Source: Pseudomonas sp. NFR16 (lineage in GTDB: Bacteria > Pseudomonadota > Gammaproteobacteria > Pseudomonadales > Pseudomonadaceae). Taken from it: 64,000 nt of DNA. This document shows positions 44,975-53,067 of this stretch, one piece after another. The DNA lies in assembly GCF_900108875.1 (NCBI RefSeq), contig NZ_FNYJ01000001.1, positions 1,221,258 through 1,285,257 of the forward strand. Reading direction: 5' to 3'. How positions within the stretch are numbered: the stretch's first letter is position 1; every line of letters begins with the position of its first letter. The notes beneath the pieces were generated by a model. The model was not told the DNA's origin, made no database searches, and saw nothing but the letters and a program-made list of their open reading frames with translations. Position numbers and translations under genes: made by a program.

Positions 44975-45487
44975 TTACTGACAGACTTCATTGATGTAAG
45001 CCTGCGCCGCCTTCAGGGCCGCTTGATCGGCAATGATCCCGGCGCGGATATCGAGAACAGATCGTCCAGCCGCTGTAGAGAGTTCGATGGAGCCTGCATG
45101 ACCCACGCTGGCGGCGTTGGTGGCTTCGGACACGTTCCCGCCACCGGCACGACAACTTCCCGCGATGCGCAACCGACGAGTGCCATCAGCGACAGCGCGG
45201 CGCAAAATTTCGTTTTCAGCATGGGCCTTTTCCTTCTGTTCAATGGCGTCTTTGTCCAGAGCGGCGAGTCTCCGCTCCGCGTCCCGCTGGTTGGCCAGCG
45301 CCTGCCGGGCCTGCGCGGCGCCGGCATTGGCGATTGCGACAAGATCTGCCTGGCGGCTGGCCTCGTGGGTTGCGATGATTCTGCCGTACGCGTTTGCCTG
45401 CCAGCACCAGGCGACACTGAATCCGATGCCAAACAACGCGAGGACTGCAAACCCGTAAGCCAACAGCTTTACGCGAATATCTGTCAC
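44975..45487 (-). CDS. Phage i-spanin (Rz)
   Basis: The 170-residue protein has one N-terminal membrane anchor (LLAYGFAVLALFGIGFSVAWCW), then a long periplasmic helical region rich in Ala, Gln, Glu and Arg (QARQALANQRDAERRLAALDKDAIEQKEKAHAENEILRR). This is the Rz layout: the protein spans the periplasm with Rz1 to fuse the membranes at lysis. The start overlaps the endolysin stop by four bases. Confidence 0.88.
   Translation of the reverse strand: MTDIRVKLLAYGFAVLALFGIGFSVAWCWQANAYGRIIATHEASRQADLVAIANAGAAQARQALANQRDAERRLAALDKDAIEQKEKAHAENEILRRAVADGTRRLRIAGSCRAGGGNVSEATNAASVGHAGSIELSTAAGRSVLDIRAGIIADQAALKAAQAYINEVCQ
45013..45222 (-). CDS. Phage o-spanin lipoprotein (Rz1), nested in Rz
   Basis: This 69-residue frame lies wholly inside Rz in another reading frame. 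ATG 45222 follows AAGGAAAAGG. The signal peptide ends in lipobox LVGC (ALSLMALVGCAS), and the mature part is Pro-rich (GTCPKPPTPPAWVMQAP), as in lambda Rz1. It would be lipidated and placed in the outer membrane. Confidence 0.85.
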   Translation of the reverse strand: MLKTKFCAALSLMALVGCASREVVVPVAGTCPKPPTPPAWVMQAPSNSLQRLDDLFSISAPGSLPIKRP

Positions 45488-45930
45488 GACAGCGCTCTCC
45501 GCACGCCCTCGGCGATCACTGCCGTCGAGTACGGCACGCCGCCATTCTCATGCTTGATGATTGCGACCGTGATGGCCGTCAGCGTTTGCAGGCTGCGCAG
45601 GTCGATCGGCTGATTGGGCTGCGCACCAACACCCGCAGCCACGGCCGTAATGTAAGACTCGGTATCGTTCTCCATACCCGGCGCCCACCGGTTGATCACT
45701 TCCCTCACGGTATCGATTCCAGTACCGCCCACGCGGGGCATTCCGTCCTTACCCCTGTAGGCCAAAATCAGCCTGGCCAGCGCGCGGATACCGTTCTCGG
45801 CAGTGTCAAACCTCGCGAAGCGCTTCTCGATAGCCGGATCCGGAGCCAACTGGCCCTGCCATTGATTGCGCGGGTTGTAGTCGATGTTGCCAGGGTTGTT
45901 GTTTCGAACGCCTCGGGTCATTGGGGGCAT
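45484..45930 (-). CDS. Phage endolysin (RGVRNNNPGN family)
   Basis: The 148-residue protein starts with TRGVRNNNPGNIDYN and carries FARFDTAENGIRALARLILAYRGKDG, the signature of a phage peptidoglycan-degrading family common in Pseudomonas phages. It lacks a signal peptide, so it needs the holin to reach the wall. Position between holin and spanin genes supports the role. The exact bond cleaved is not certain. Confidence 0.83.
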   Translation of the reverse strand: MPPMTRGVRNNNPGNIDYNPRNQWQGQLAPDPAIEKRFARFDTAENGIRALARLILAYRGKDGMPRVGGTGIDTVREVINRWAPGMENDTESYITAVAAGVGAQPNQPIDLRSLQTLTAITVAIIKHENGGVPYSTAVIAEGVRRALS

Positions 45931-45949
45931 CTACTTTTCTCCAGACGTA

Positions 45950-45976
45950 AAAAACCCCGAACTTGTCGGGGTCTTG
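45950..45976 (-). terminator. Terminator-like hairpin upstream of the endolysin gene
   Basis: On the minus strand ACCCCGA and TCGGGGT (arms 45954-45960 and 45966-45972) are followed by a T-run. It lies between the holin and endolysin genes, where it would weaken lysis gene expression unless antitermination acts. The region 45973-46176 shows no gene. Confidence 0.75.
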
Positions 45977-46176
45977 GTATATGGGGGGTTAATCGCCGAG
46001 CCTGATGCCCAGTCAGAAAGTTGCGGCCCGCCATTGCCTGGTGGGCATTCCTCTTCCTTAAGGGGCTTTGGGCTGCATCCTCCGCAGCTCTCATGAAAAT
46101 GTCATGTGCGTTTAGGGTACGGAGTACGTCACCTCAAGGAGGCTCGGTTCAATATGTCCCTGCTTTCGACCAGCGA

Positions 46177-46527
46177 TTACGGGATCATCTCACCGATTCG
46201 ACGCGGCAGCATGCGGGCCATGTTGCCTCGCGCGTAGATCACGAAGAACAGGACGCAGACCATTACCAGCGTGAGCGGTGGCTGAACCACGGATGTAAAC
46301 GAAGTGAAGTTGTAGGCAATCCGGTAGGCCTCTGCGGCATTGGCCCCGGCGAATATCCCGGCGACCGTACCGACGGCCTTGCGGTGGCTATGGGTGGGGG
46401 CTCGATAGCCGACCACGAACAGGAAGATCAACAGATGGCAGACGCCTCGCGTACCGAGGAGAAAATCGGGCATCACACTGGCAAGCCAGCTCAGTCCTTC
46501 ATGGACGTAGTACAGGAATTCATTCAT
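46177..46527 (-). CDS. Phage holin-like membrane protein (second of pair)
   Basis: The 116-residue protein starts at ATG 46527, inside the last codons of the upstream gene (8-base overlap). Three hydrophobic segments are seen at about 28-40 (GVCHLLIFLFVVGY), 50-65 and 85-103 (PPLTLVMVCVLFFVIYA). Small size, overlap and location in a lysis cassette suggest a holin or antiholin. Confidence 0.72.
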   Translation of the reverse strand: MNEFLYYVHEGLSWLASVMPDFLLGTRGVCHLLIFLFVVGYRAPTHSHRKAVGTVAGIFAGANAAEAYRIAYNFTSFTSVVQPPLTLVMVCVLFFVIYARGNMARMLPRRIGEMIP

Positions 46528-46858
46528 CGCGCTTGCCCCGCTGCATAAACGCCGGCATGAACCCTGCCAGCCATTCAACCCAGTCTGGTCGTGGGCCTCC
46601 ATCAGCCCAACGCTTGAGAGAACCGACGACCCATGATGCGAGCGCCGATACGATACAGGCCGCGATTGCCGCAAGCCCGTTATATGACCCAAGTCCAAGG
46701 ATAAATACCCCGACCAGGTATCCGATGATGCAGGAGCCGATCGCGTAGAACAGGCGAGAGCTCCAAGGCAGCGATGCTGACGCAGCGAGGAACATAAAGC
46801 ATCCGCCGATCGAGCCCATCGCGAGCCCTTGATCGAACGTAAGGAGTGACCAGGACAT
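46520..46858 (-). CDS. Phage holin-like membrane protein (first of pair)
   Basis: The protein has 112 residues from ATG 46858 with AAGGGG. Three membrane segments are seen (MGSIGGCFMFLAASASL, LFYAIGSCIIGYLVGVFILGL, LAAIAACIVSALASWVVG) and then a charged tail ending MQRGKRDE, typical of holins. Which of the two genes is holin and which is antiholin cannot be told. Confidence 0.75.
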   Translation of the reverse strand: MSWSLLTFDQGLAMGSIGGCFMFLAASASLPWSSRLFYAIGSCIIGYLVGVFILGLGSYNGLAAIAACIVSALASWVVGSLKRWADGGPRPDWVEWLAGFMPAFMQRGKRDE

Positions 46859-47046
46859 AGCTACCCCTTCTCCATTTGCGGCACCAGTCACTGCGGCGCT
46901 GCTCACTATACTTACAGCGACCATACGGACCTCGTCCGACTCTTTCTCATAATGCCTCTATCGGGAAGCTGCTCATCTCGTGGCACCCAGAATCGGTGCG
47001 CATGACGAAGCCAGCGTTGAGGGCCTGAACAGGCCCATTCAGAAAC

Positions 47047-47078
47047 GAAAAAGCCCGACACAGTGGTCGGGCTTTCGG
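47047..47078 (-). terminator. Terminator after the Q-position gene
   Basis: On the minus strand AGCCCGAC pairs with GTCGGGCT (arms at 47052-47059 and 47066-47073) and is followed by a T-rich run. It separates the early and lysis genes, as tR' does in lambda. The stretch 46859-47144 is otherwise without a gene. Confidence 0.78.
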
Positions 47079-47144
47079 TGTCAATCTGCTACAGACGCGG
47101 ATATGACAGGATGGAAACATATTCGGACAGTCGGCCACGCTCTG

Positions 47145-47681
47145 TCAAGCTGCCGTTTCGTGAAACAAGCCCCGCTCGTCGAGCAACTGAATTCCAGCCT
47201 TGATCGCTTCGTCCAGCATGCCATTCATTGTCTCGTGGATGCTTGCCCGCCAACGTCTGCGCGTGCGCTCGGGCGTGCCCATGTTGTCGTCCCACCTGTT
47301 CATGTCGTAGATGTCGGCCTGCAGCACTCCGGTCGAGCGCTTCCCTTCCATGCCCGGTTTCTGCGGCTCAGCCCAGGTGAGCACTGCGTAAAACTTGAAG
47401 TGCTGGTGCGCGTGCGTGGCCACGATGCGCCCCAGCGCCTTGATGCTCTGCCCACGCACGGCAGGGTCCAGCGTGTACCGCGCAATCAAGGCGTCCCAGT
47501 GACGGGGCAGCAAGTGCTGGTGCAGGTGCCGGCGATGGTCGCAGTCCAACTTGAATCGTTCCTGCCGACCAAGGCCGCCATAACCTGCGCAGCCGCGATC
47601 GGCATCGACCCATCCCGCTGACGCTGGTTTACCCTCAGAGCCTGCGAGGAGGATGCGGACCAATACGGATACTTTGTTCAT
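47145..47681 (-). CDS. Phage protein at the Q (late antiterminator) position
   Basis: The 178-residue protein has the segment KLDCDHRRHLHQHLLPRHWDALIARYTLDPAVRGQSIKALGRIVATHAHQHFK, which looks helical and basic and could bind nucleic acid. It is followed by a terminator and then the lysis genes, exactly where lambda places antiterminator Q. The family itself was not recognised, so the function is inferred from position. Confidence 0.6.
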   Translation of the reverse strand: MNKVSVLVRILLAGSEGKPASAGWVDADRGCAGYGGLGRQERFKLDCDHRRHLHQHLLPRHWDALIARYTLDPAVRGQSIKALGRIVATHAHQHFKFYAVLTWAEPQKPGMEGKRSTGVLQADIYDMNRWDDNMGTPERTRRRWRASIHETMNGMLDEAIKAGIQLLDERGLFHETAA

Positions 47682-47860
47682 GCTGCTCTCCCCTTCAGCT
47701 CTCGCGTCAGCGAACGGTAATGCGCCGTCAGCGCCTTCAAATCGGCAGTCGAGTACCTTTCGAACTCATAAGGCTTTGTGGCTGCGCGCTCAGCTTTGTG
47801 ATGCAGGCCGTAACTGGCTATCAAGACGATGGTCAGGACGATCCAGATTCGGTTGCTCAT
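47678..47860 (-). CDS. Small phage membrane protein
   Basis: The 60-residue frame has one N-terminal membrane segment (IWIVLTIVLIASYGL) and a charged helical tail. It overlaps the genes on both sides by four bases each, which supports translation as part of the phage operon. Function unknown. Confidence 0.65.
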   Translation of the reverse strand: MSNRIWIVLTIVLIASYGLHHKAERAATKPYEFERYSTADLKALTAHYRSLTRELKGRAA

Positions 47861-48642
47861 GCCGTGGCGCTCCGCTTGCGAAGTTCTTCGATGGCCGCCA
47901 TGTGCTTGATCACGCGCTCATTGAGGTCGCGACGTTCGCGGCGGCGACGGTGAGCCTCGACCAGCTTGCGCTTGGTGTTTTGCAGGTACATGGCCTGCTT
48001 CAGTTCGCGAATCTTTTGAGCGACGTTTGCGGACGGCCCCGCAACTGTCCTGGTGAGCAAGCCCGCGATAGCACGACCGTCTTCTGTGACTGGTTCATGG
48101 CTCATGTCGGCGATCAGCAGCCGCGCACGCTCTTGAGAAATGCGCTGCAGCTCGGCGGCTTTGTTGATTGCTGCCACGCGGTGACCAGCGTCGAACCCAA
48201 GCGAGATGTGCCAGTTCACCGCAAGAGCGTGGGTGCGAGCCTCGGTGACAAACCGGTCGTAAGCGCTGATGAACGCCATGCGTGCGCCGATCTTGTCGCC
48301 GAGGTCCAGCACCGGGCGGGCGGCATTCAGGGCCAGCTGGATTTCGTCGGTCATCGCGACTGTGTCGAATTCATCGCTCGAGGTCAGTGCGATCGCCCAC
48401 GCCTCATCGCGACCTGGACGGCCGTCCGCGGCCTGGATACGGCTGAGTACTGCAGCCAAGGTCAACTTGCTGGTCAGTTCCCGGCGGCAGGACTGAAGCG
48501 CCTGACGGATATCTGCCGCGGAGTGCTCAGCGAGATCTTCGGCGATCAGCTGAGCAGCGCCGGCGCTGAGGGTCTGGCCCAGCGTTTCGGCAGTGGCGCA
48601 GATCGCCCCGGCCAGTTGGGCGATTTCGTCATAGGAAAGCAT
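47857..48642 (-). CDS. Phage replication-region protein (P position)
   Basis: The protein has 261 residues from ATG 48642 behind a strong AAGGAGGA. The N-terminal third is DEIAQLAGAICATAETLGQTLSAGAAQLIAEDLAEHSAADIRQAL; the C-terminal end is a very basic helix (RKLVEAHRRRRERRDLNERV). It overlaps the upstream replication gene by 14 bases. Place and pairing suggest a helicase-loader role like lambda P, but no motif proves it. Confidence 0.6.
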   Translation of the reverse strand: MLSYDEIAQLAGAICATAETLGQTLSAGAAQLIAEDLAEHSAADIRQALQSCRRELTSKLTLAAVLSRIQAADGRPGRDEAWAIALTSSDEFDTVAMTDEIQLALNAARPVLDLGDKIGARMAFISAYDRFVTEARTHALAVNWHISLGFDAGHRVAAINKAAELQRISQERARLLIADMSHEPVTEDGRAIAGLLTRTVAGPSANVAQKIRELKQAMYLQNTKRKLVEAHRRRRERRDLNERVIKHMAAIEELRKRSATA

Positions 48643-49597
48643 TGCGCCGTCCTCCTTCGCGGATGTTCCGGGCAGCTTGCTGCGCGGCGTTGATATTGGC
48701 CTGGGTGTCTTCGATCTGGCGTGCGGTGCGGCCATTCATCTGGCGGCCGGTGGCCCACTGGGTGTGAAAAGCCTCGGCCTTGGCGATCAGGTTTGTCAGG
48801 CTGTGGCAATCGTTGACGATTCGGGCGTCGTTGATGGTCAGGTAGTACGCCGCGACACTGTGAGCAACGTCGATGCCGAGACGGTCAACCAGCTTGCCCA
48901 GCATTCCACCGGCCGCGGCGTTCCAGACCGGCCAGCACTGGTATCGCTTGCGATAAGCCATGGCGTAGTTAGCCCAGGCCTTGAAGGTTTTACAGGCTTG
49001 ATCTTTGGGGCCCGGCATGTCGGCCGGAATCTCGACTCGGGGAGCGTCTGAACGGTCAACCTCAAGCACCAGACTACCGGACTGGGTCGGCCGCGCCGCA
49101 CCCTCCGGCAAGTCCTGACTTCTATCCTGATGGGTATCCTGATGATTGATATCCTGATTTGTCGGAGATTTTTCCGATCCTTGCTCGGACTTTTCTCCGA
49201 CCTTGTTCGGAGATTTATCCGAGATAGACCGGATTCTTTTCCGACCTTTATTTTCAGGTGGGGTGGGATATTTTTCCGACCCATCGCGCTTCTGATTCCA
49301 CTCGGCAGCTTTCGCGGTCAGGCGAAAGAGCGTGATGCTCGACGTGCTCGACAGTTGGATAAGCCCCGCCTCGTCCAGCGCCTTCAACAGACGGTACGCC
49401 GTGTCTGGCTTGTCAGTGATCAACGGCAGTTCCTCAACGATCTTTGCCTTGCTCAGCGCGAAGAAGACGCCGTCGTCCGTGGTGACCGGCCTGGTCCAAC
49501 TCGGGCAGCCGTAGAGGAATGCGAACAGCAGAGCTTGCTGCGAGTTAAGCCCCCACTCCAGCGCTTTTATCTGGTTGATGGTCACAGTGAATTGCAT
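48629..49597 (-). CDS. Phage replication initiation-type protein (O position)
   Basis: The protein has 322 residues from ATG 49597 with GGAAGG. An N-terminal winged-helix-like domain covers about 1-105 (INQIKALEWGLNSQQALLFAFLYGCPSW, ALSKAKIVEELPLITDKPDTAYRLLKALDEAGLI). A polar linker follows, rich in Lys, Asp and Gln, then a C-terminal domain with FKAWANYAMAYRKRYQCWPVWNAAAGGMLGKLVDRLG. This layout is usual for phage O/DnaT-like initiators. Confidence 0.75.
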   Translation of the reverse strand: MQFTVTINQIKALEWGLNSQQALLFAFLYGCPSWTRPVTTDDGVFFALSKAKIVEELPLITDKPDTAYRLLKALDEAGLIQLSSTSSITLFRLTAKAAEWNQKRDGSEKYPTPPENKGRKRIRSISDKSPNKVGEKSEQGSEKSPTNQDINHQDTHQDRSQDLPEGAARPTQSGSLVLEVDRSDAPRVEIPADMPGPKDQACKTFKAWANYAMAYRKRYQCWPVWNAAAGGMLGKLVDRLGIDVAHSVAAYYLTINDARIVNDCHSLTNLIAKAEAFHTQWATGRQMNGRTARQIEDTQANINAAQQAARNIREGGRRNAFL

Positions 49598-49598
49598 A

Positions 49599-50402
49599 TC
49601 AGGCCTTCCCGACCATTCTGGCCAGTTCAACGAAGCGATCACCGTACCAATGCGGCTGCGTTTCGCGAGGGGATTGGGGGCTGGTGAGGTTCTTGCCGTA
49701 GGCGAGGCCCTTTTCAGTAACGCACCAGAAATCGACGGTTTCGCCCTTGGAGTTCCTGCGCTGCATCTGCTTCAGGTAGCCCAGACATGCAAGCGCGCGA
49801 TTGAACGTCGCTGGCGCATACCGGATGCCGTGCTCTTTAAGCAGCGCGGTAGCAGATTTGGTGGGCATGGAGCTACCACCGGCGGCATCAGGCGCGGCGT
49901 CCACCGCATAGCCCGGCAGAAACTTCGGATCGAGACCGTTGTTCTCCGCGATCTTGATCAGCATGAGCATCTGGCTGGACGGCGCGGGCTTAAGCAGGCG
50001 CGTGAAGCATTCCATGATGGCGATCTCGCCGATCACCTTGGTGCCGTTCGCCTTGACGGTTTGGCGCCACGCGGCTTTGTCCTCAAGGTCGCTCCAGCGA
50101 CGAATGACCGCATAGCGTATGCAGGCGCTATATCTGGTCATAAGCGTATCGGTGAGGTCACGGTCGAGATGAAAAGCGGTGGTGTATCCACACGCGTCTT
50201 TTTCCTCAGCGAAGCGGCCCAGAATCGGACCCTCTTTTTCGAGATCGCACATCATCTCGCGGATGTCGCGGAGCACATGCTTGTGTGCTTTGCGCGTGAC
50301 GCTTGCGATTTCCCTGGATGACATCGTGCACGCAGTGTTTTGCCGACTATGAAAACGTGGCCCGACTTCTGGGGTACTGATCAAGGTTGGATGGCTGTGC
50401 AT
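49599..50402 (-). CDS. Phage regulatory protein, Rha family
   Basis: The protein has 267 residues from ATG 50402 with GAGG. The Rha domain is at about 20-110: MSSREIASVTRKAHKHVLRDIREMMCDLE, then GYTTAFHLDRDLTDTLMTRYSA. Residues about 180-260 are a second region found in phage antirepressor-like proteins (ALLKEHGIRYAPATFNRALACLGYLKQ). Rha proteins affect lysis-lysogeny in P22-like phages. It leads the replication genes. Confidence 0.85.
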   Translation of the reverse strand: MHSHPTLISTPEVGPRFHSRQNTACTMSSREIASVTRKAHKHVLRDIREMMCDLEKEGPILGRFAEEKDACGYTTAFHLDRDLTDTLMTRYSACIRYAVIRRWSDLEDKAAWRQTVKANGTKVIGEIAIMECFTRLLKPAPSSQMLMLIKIAENNGLDPKFLPGYAVDAAPDAAGGSSMPTKSATALLKEHGIRYAPATFNRALACLGYLKQMQRRNSKGETVDFWCVTEKGLAYGKNLTSPQSPRETQPHWYGDRFVELARMVGKA

Positions 50403-50506
50403 ACTGGCCTCACTCGATTTACAAACAACCACCCTCTCCGGTGGCTTTTCTGTATCTGAACTTCAGGCGACCTTCAGAAACTGCTGGAGCACTTTCAGGC
50501 TGACAG

Positions 50507-50890
50507 TCACCTCGTTGACCCCATGTCGCCGATGTGCAGGAACACGCCGCACACGTGCTCGATGGTCAGGTGGCGGGCATCGTTGTCCGCATTTGCACAC
50601 TGCAGCAGGCTCACATGCGCAACTCCGGTCTGCGCGGCCAGTGCCTCGGGCTGGCTGCCTTGCGCCGCCGGCGGGCACGCATCCAAAGAGTCTTCCATTC
50701 GTAACCTGACCAGCTCGTCGTGCATAAAATCGACGGCCTTCCCGGTGAGATAGCCTGGGTTGCCGAGGTGGTCGTTGTGAATTTGGCAATTGGTTGAGAT
50801 ATCGCATTTGACACGCTCTGAAATGGCCTTGCAGGTCGTGCCCGAGCCCAGCAGCGCATCCAGTTTTTTCGGAAGATCGGTAGCGGTCAT
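50507..50890 (-). CDS. Phage regulator at the cro position
   Basis: The protein has 127 residues from ATG 50890 behind GGGAGG. It is divergent from cI with palindromic operators between, so it should be the first gene of the lytic operon. Sequence such as KKLDALLGSGTTCKAISERVKCDISTNCQIHN could be a short helix-turn-helix, and ALAAQTGVAHVSLLQCANADNDARHLTIEHVCGV may be a second one. No firm family match was seen. Confidence 0.6.
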   Translation of the reverse strand: MTATDLPKKLDALLGSGTTCKAISERVKCDISTNCQIHNDHLGNPGYLTGKAVDFMHDELVRLRMEDSLDACPPAAQGSQPEALAAQTGVAHVSLLQCANADNDARHLTIEHVCGVFLHIGDMGSTR

Positions 50891-50921
50891 GGCTGCCTCC
50901 CTGGTGGTTATGCACATGATC

Positions 50922-50999
50922 ATGCACTGGTGCATATCTGTCAACGTTCCCCCTCTCTTGATGTATGCACCGCGCACAGCGACGATTGCACTTATGCAT
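50922..50999. promoter_or_regulatory. Operators and cI promoter between cro-position gene and cI
   Basis: ATGCACTGGTGCAT (50922-50935) and TTGCACTTATGCAT (50986-50999) share the arms ATGCAC-NN-GTGCAT. The second covers the cI start codon. TTGATG (50958-50963) and GACGAT (50981-50986) with a 17-base spacer could be the cI promoter; transcription would then begin at or next to ATG 50994. Confidence 0.7.
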
Positions 51000-51839
51000 A
51001 AATCCATTGATAAAATTTTGGCCGAACTGATGCGACGGGACCGCCTGAGCCAGGTCGAAGTTTCCGCGCGCTCCAAAGTCGGTCAGTCCACTATCTCCAG
51101 AATCCTCAAGCCGAATGGGCCTAAAGGGATCAAAGAGCCGACTGACAAGCAGGTACGCCCGTTAGCCGAACTGTTCGGGATAACCACCGACCAATTGCGT
51201 GGCTATGCCCCTCTGGAAATCGGGATTGGTAACGAAACTCGAGAGGGTTCGGAGGCAGCGTCCGCAGCGGACAAGATTCGCGAGATGCTGGCGGGTAAGA
51301 TGCTGGGCGATGATCGCCTGCAAAAGCTTCTGGCGGTTGCAGAAGGCGAGGAACCTGAAGACACAGTCGAAGTACTGGTAAACGATGCCTACAAGCCAGG
51401 CATCGGCAAGGTCGGCGATGAGGTATGGATCGCCCACTACGACGTGCGCGGCGCGCTGGGTGGCGGGGAGATTGCTCACGACTTCCCTGAAATGCTCCAG
51501 GATGTACGCGTCAGCCCTTCTCAACTTCGATCGATGGGCGTTGAATTCAAAGAGCACTATCACCTTAAGGTGATCACTGGCTGGGGTCAGTCGATGACGC
51601 CGACCATCAAGCATGGCGACCCTTGCCTGGTCGACATCAGCATCAAGGAATTTATCGGCGACGGTATCTACTACTTCTCGTATCAGGGCTTTCAGTACAT
51701 CAAGCGCCTGCAGATGAAGGGCAAGGACAAATTCAAGATGATCTCGGATAACCGCAAGCATAAGGCCGAGGACATTTTCATCGATGAGACCTACATACAA
51801 GCACGCGTGCTGTTCGTGTGGAACGGGAATCTGGTCTGA
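50994..51839 (+). CDS. Phage CI-type repressor with S24 peptidase domain
   Basis: The protein has 281 residues from ATG 50994. The N-terminal helix-turn-helix is ILAELMRRDRLSQVEVSARSKVGQSTISRIL. The C-terminal S24/LexA-like domain has HLKVITGWGQSMTPTIKHGDPCLVD with the nucleophile Ser in GQSM, and the Lys partner in GFQYIKRLQMKG. Activated RecA would trigger self-cleavage and induction. No Shine-Dalgarno sequence precedes the ATG, so the message may be leaderless, as lambda cI is. It should bind the ATGCAC-NN-GTGCAT operators at both promoters. Confidence 0.92.
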   Translation: MHKSIDKILAELMRRDRLSQVEVSARSKVGQSTISRILKPNGPKGIKEPTDKQVRPLAELFGITTDQLRGYAPLEIGIGNETREGSEAASAADKIREMLAGKMLGDDRLQKLLAVAEGEEPEDTVEVLVNDAYKPGIGKVGDEVWIAHYDVRGALGGGEIAHDFPEMLQDVRVSPSQLRSMGVEFKEHYHLKVITGWGQSMTPTIKHGDPCLVDISIKEFIGDGIYYFSYQGFQYIKRLQMKGKDKFKMISDNRKHKAEDIFIDETYIQARVLFVWNGNLV

Positions 51840-52065
51840 GGTGACGCGGTACGGCATGGCAATCGGAGAGCCACTGACCTGCTAGCTCCCGGCTGAGCGG
51901 AAATTCAAGCGGAGGACCGCATGACTGGCCCAAGATCAGAGGAGGCGGCTGGACATGCCCTGGACGCCAGCCTCTTCCGCGTGCTGTTCTACCGGATGGC
52001 AGCGTGCCGCTTGTCGAAGCCGACAACTGGCTCACAGTAATCCCGCAAATCTCGGGCTTCTCCTG

Positions 52066-52383
52066 TCAGAAAGGCGCCGGCTCCTCGCTTTCAAACGGGT
52101 CCGCTGCTTGCGCGGGTTTTTCTTCCTTCTCTGACGGCTCCCACCTCAGCGTGATCGAAGCATCCTCATGGTTATGCGTCAGATCGATACCGTCCGCTTC
52201 TGAGATCGCATTCACGATCTCGTTCCACTCCCGCTCCCCGTCCGTATCCAGCCGATGAATTCTGACCTCGCGCCTTTCCTGCGCGATCGGGTGGTTGATC
52301 ATCGACGACACGCGCAATGCCAAGCGCTCCATCCCGCTCATGCCGCTAGGTTGTGCGGATTTTACATCTCCATGAAGTGCCAT
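52066..52383 (-). CDS. DUF1654 family prophage protein with a LexA box
   Basis: The protein has 105 residues from ATG 52383 behind AGGAGG. The core MERLALRVSSMINHPIAQERREVRIHRLDTDGEREWNEIVNAISEADGIDLTHNHEDASITLRWE is the DUF1654 pattern, found in Pseudomonas genomes and phages; function unknown. A perfect LexA-type palindrome lies 19 bases upstream, so SOS induction is expected. The gap 51840-52065 after cI shows no gene. Confidence 0.82.
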   Translation of the reverse strand: MALHGDVKSAQPSGMSGMERLALRVSSMINHPIAQERREVRIHRLDTDGEREWNEIVNAISEADGIDLTHNHEDASITLRWEPSEKEEKPAQAADPFESEEPAPF

Positions 52384-52401
52384 AACTGCCTCCTTTGAAT
52401 G

Positions 52402-52417
52402 CTGTATGTACATACAG
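52402..52417 (-). promoter_or_regulatory. LexA (SOS) box
   Basis: CTGTATGTACATACAG is a perfect 16-bp palindrome with the CTGT-N8-ACAG form of the LexA site. It lies 19-34 bases before the DUF1654 start codon. Confidence 0.85.
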
Positions 52418-52465
52418 TAATAGAGGACCTTTCTCACGAGCAAGGGGAAAATTTCGGAAATTTAT

Positions 52466-52507
52466 ATGCACCAGTGCATTGACATGCGGATTGCACGGGT
52501 GCATATT
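52466..52507 (+). promoter_or_regulatory. Rightward early phage promoter (pL-like) with two CI operators
   Basis: TTGACA (52479-52484) and CATATT (52502-52507), 17 bases apart, are flanked or overlapped by ATGCACCAGTGCAT (52466-52479) and TTGCACGGGTGCAT (52491-52504). The operators match those at cI. It would drive the recombination genes toward the tRNA, as pL does in lambda. Confidence 0.75.
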
Positions 52508-52820
52508 TTGCCCATCGCACCGTTAAACAGTGTGATAGGACCTCGATAGATCCGCAGCTCTTTAACAACCAGCGCCATGAACGACTACCTGGCTAAACCG
52601 GTCAGGTCACTCCCGGCACCATCGATGGGAGGTCAGTAAACCGAAGGAATGAACCGCTGCGCTTGTAAGGCGGACCGCGCCAGTTGAAGCCGTTGAGGGG
52701 CTCAGTCTGGCGAGGAGATGACCGAACTGTGCGAATGGCCCTTACAGGGGGGTGAGTGATATCCAACGATTTACTGATGCCGCTTCTACGCGGCGGCATT
52801 GGAAATACAAGGGAGGGTCA

Positions 52821-53042
52821 ATGACGAAAAACCTGAGCCGAGTGGGTGATCCATCTCGCCAACTTCAGCGTGTATCGAGACAAGCACCGTGGCTGCGCGG
52901 CTCAGAGGCGCGTCGCGGCATTCCCGTCTTAACCAACTGCAGCCGTACACATCCTGAACCATCCTCCTGCGCATTCCGAGAGTGCGCAGTGGGATGCGGA
53001 TGCCCGCATCGACCGTTGGAAGGCAATCGTGCCAGGCCAATG
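52821..53042 (+). pseudogene. Probable decayed small phage gene
   Basis: ATG 52821 has a strong GGGAGG site and opens MTKNLSRVGDPSRQ, but sensible sequence then continues in other frames: FSVYRDKHRGCAAQRRVAAF, and later HSESAQWDADARIDRWKAIV before a stop at about 53042. This looks like a frameshifted leader-region gene. The stretch 52508-52820 shows only very short frames. Confidence 0.4.
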
Positions 53043-53067
53043 ATCTTTATTGTCAGGAGTATTCATC

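Noticed and set aside
44300..45000. Left attachment site of the prophage as a copy of the tRNA-Pro 3' end
   Set aside because: I looked for GGACGGAGTGATTCGAA or similar and found none, so attL is not called.
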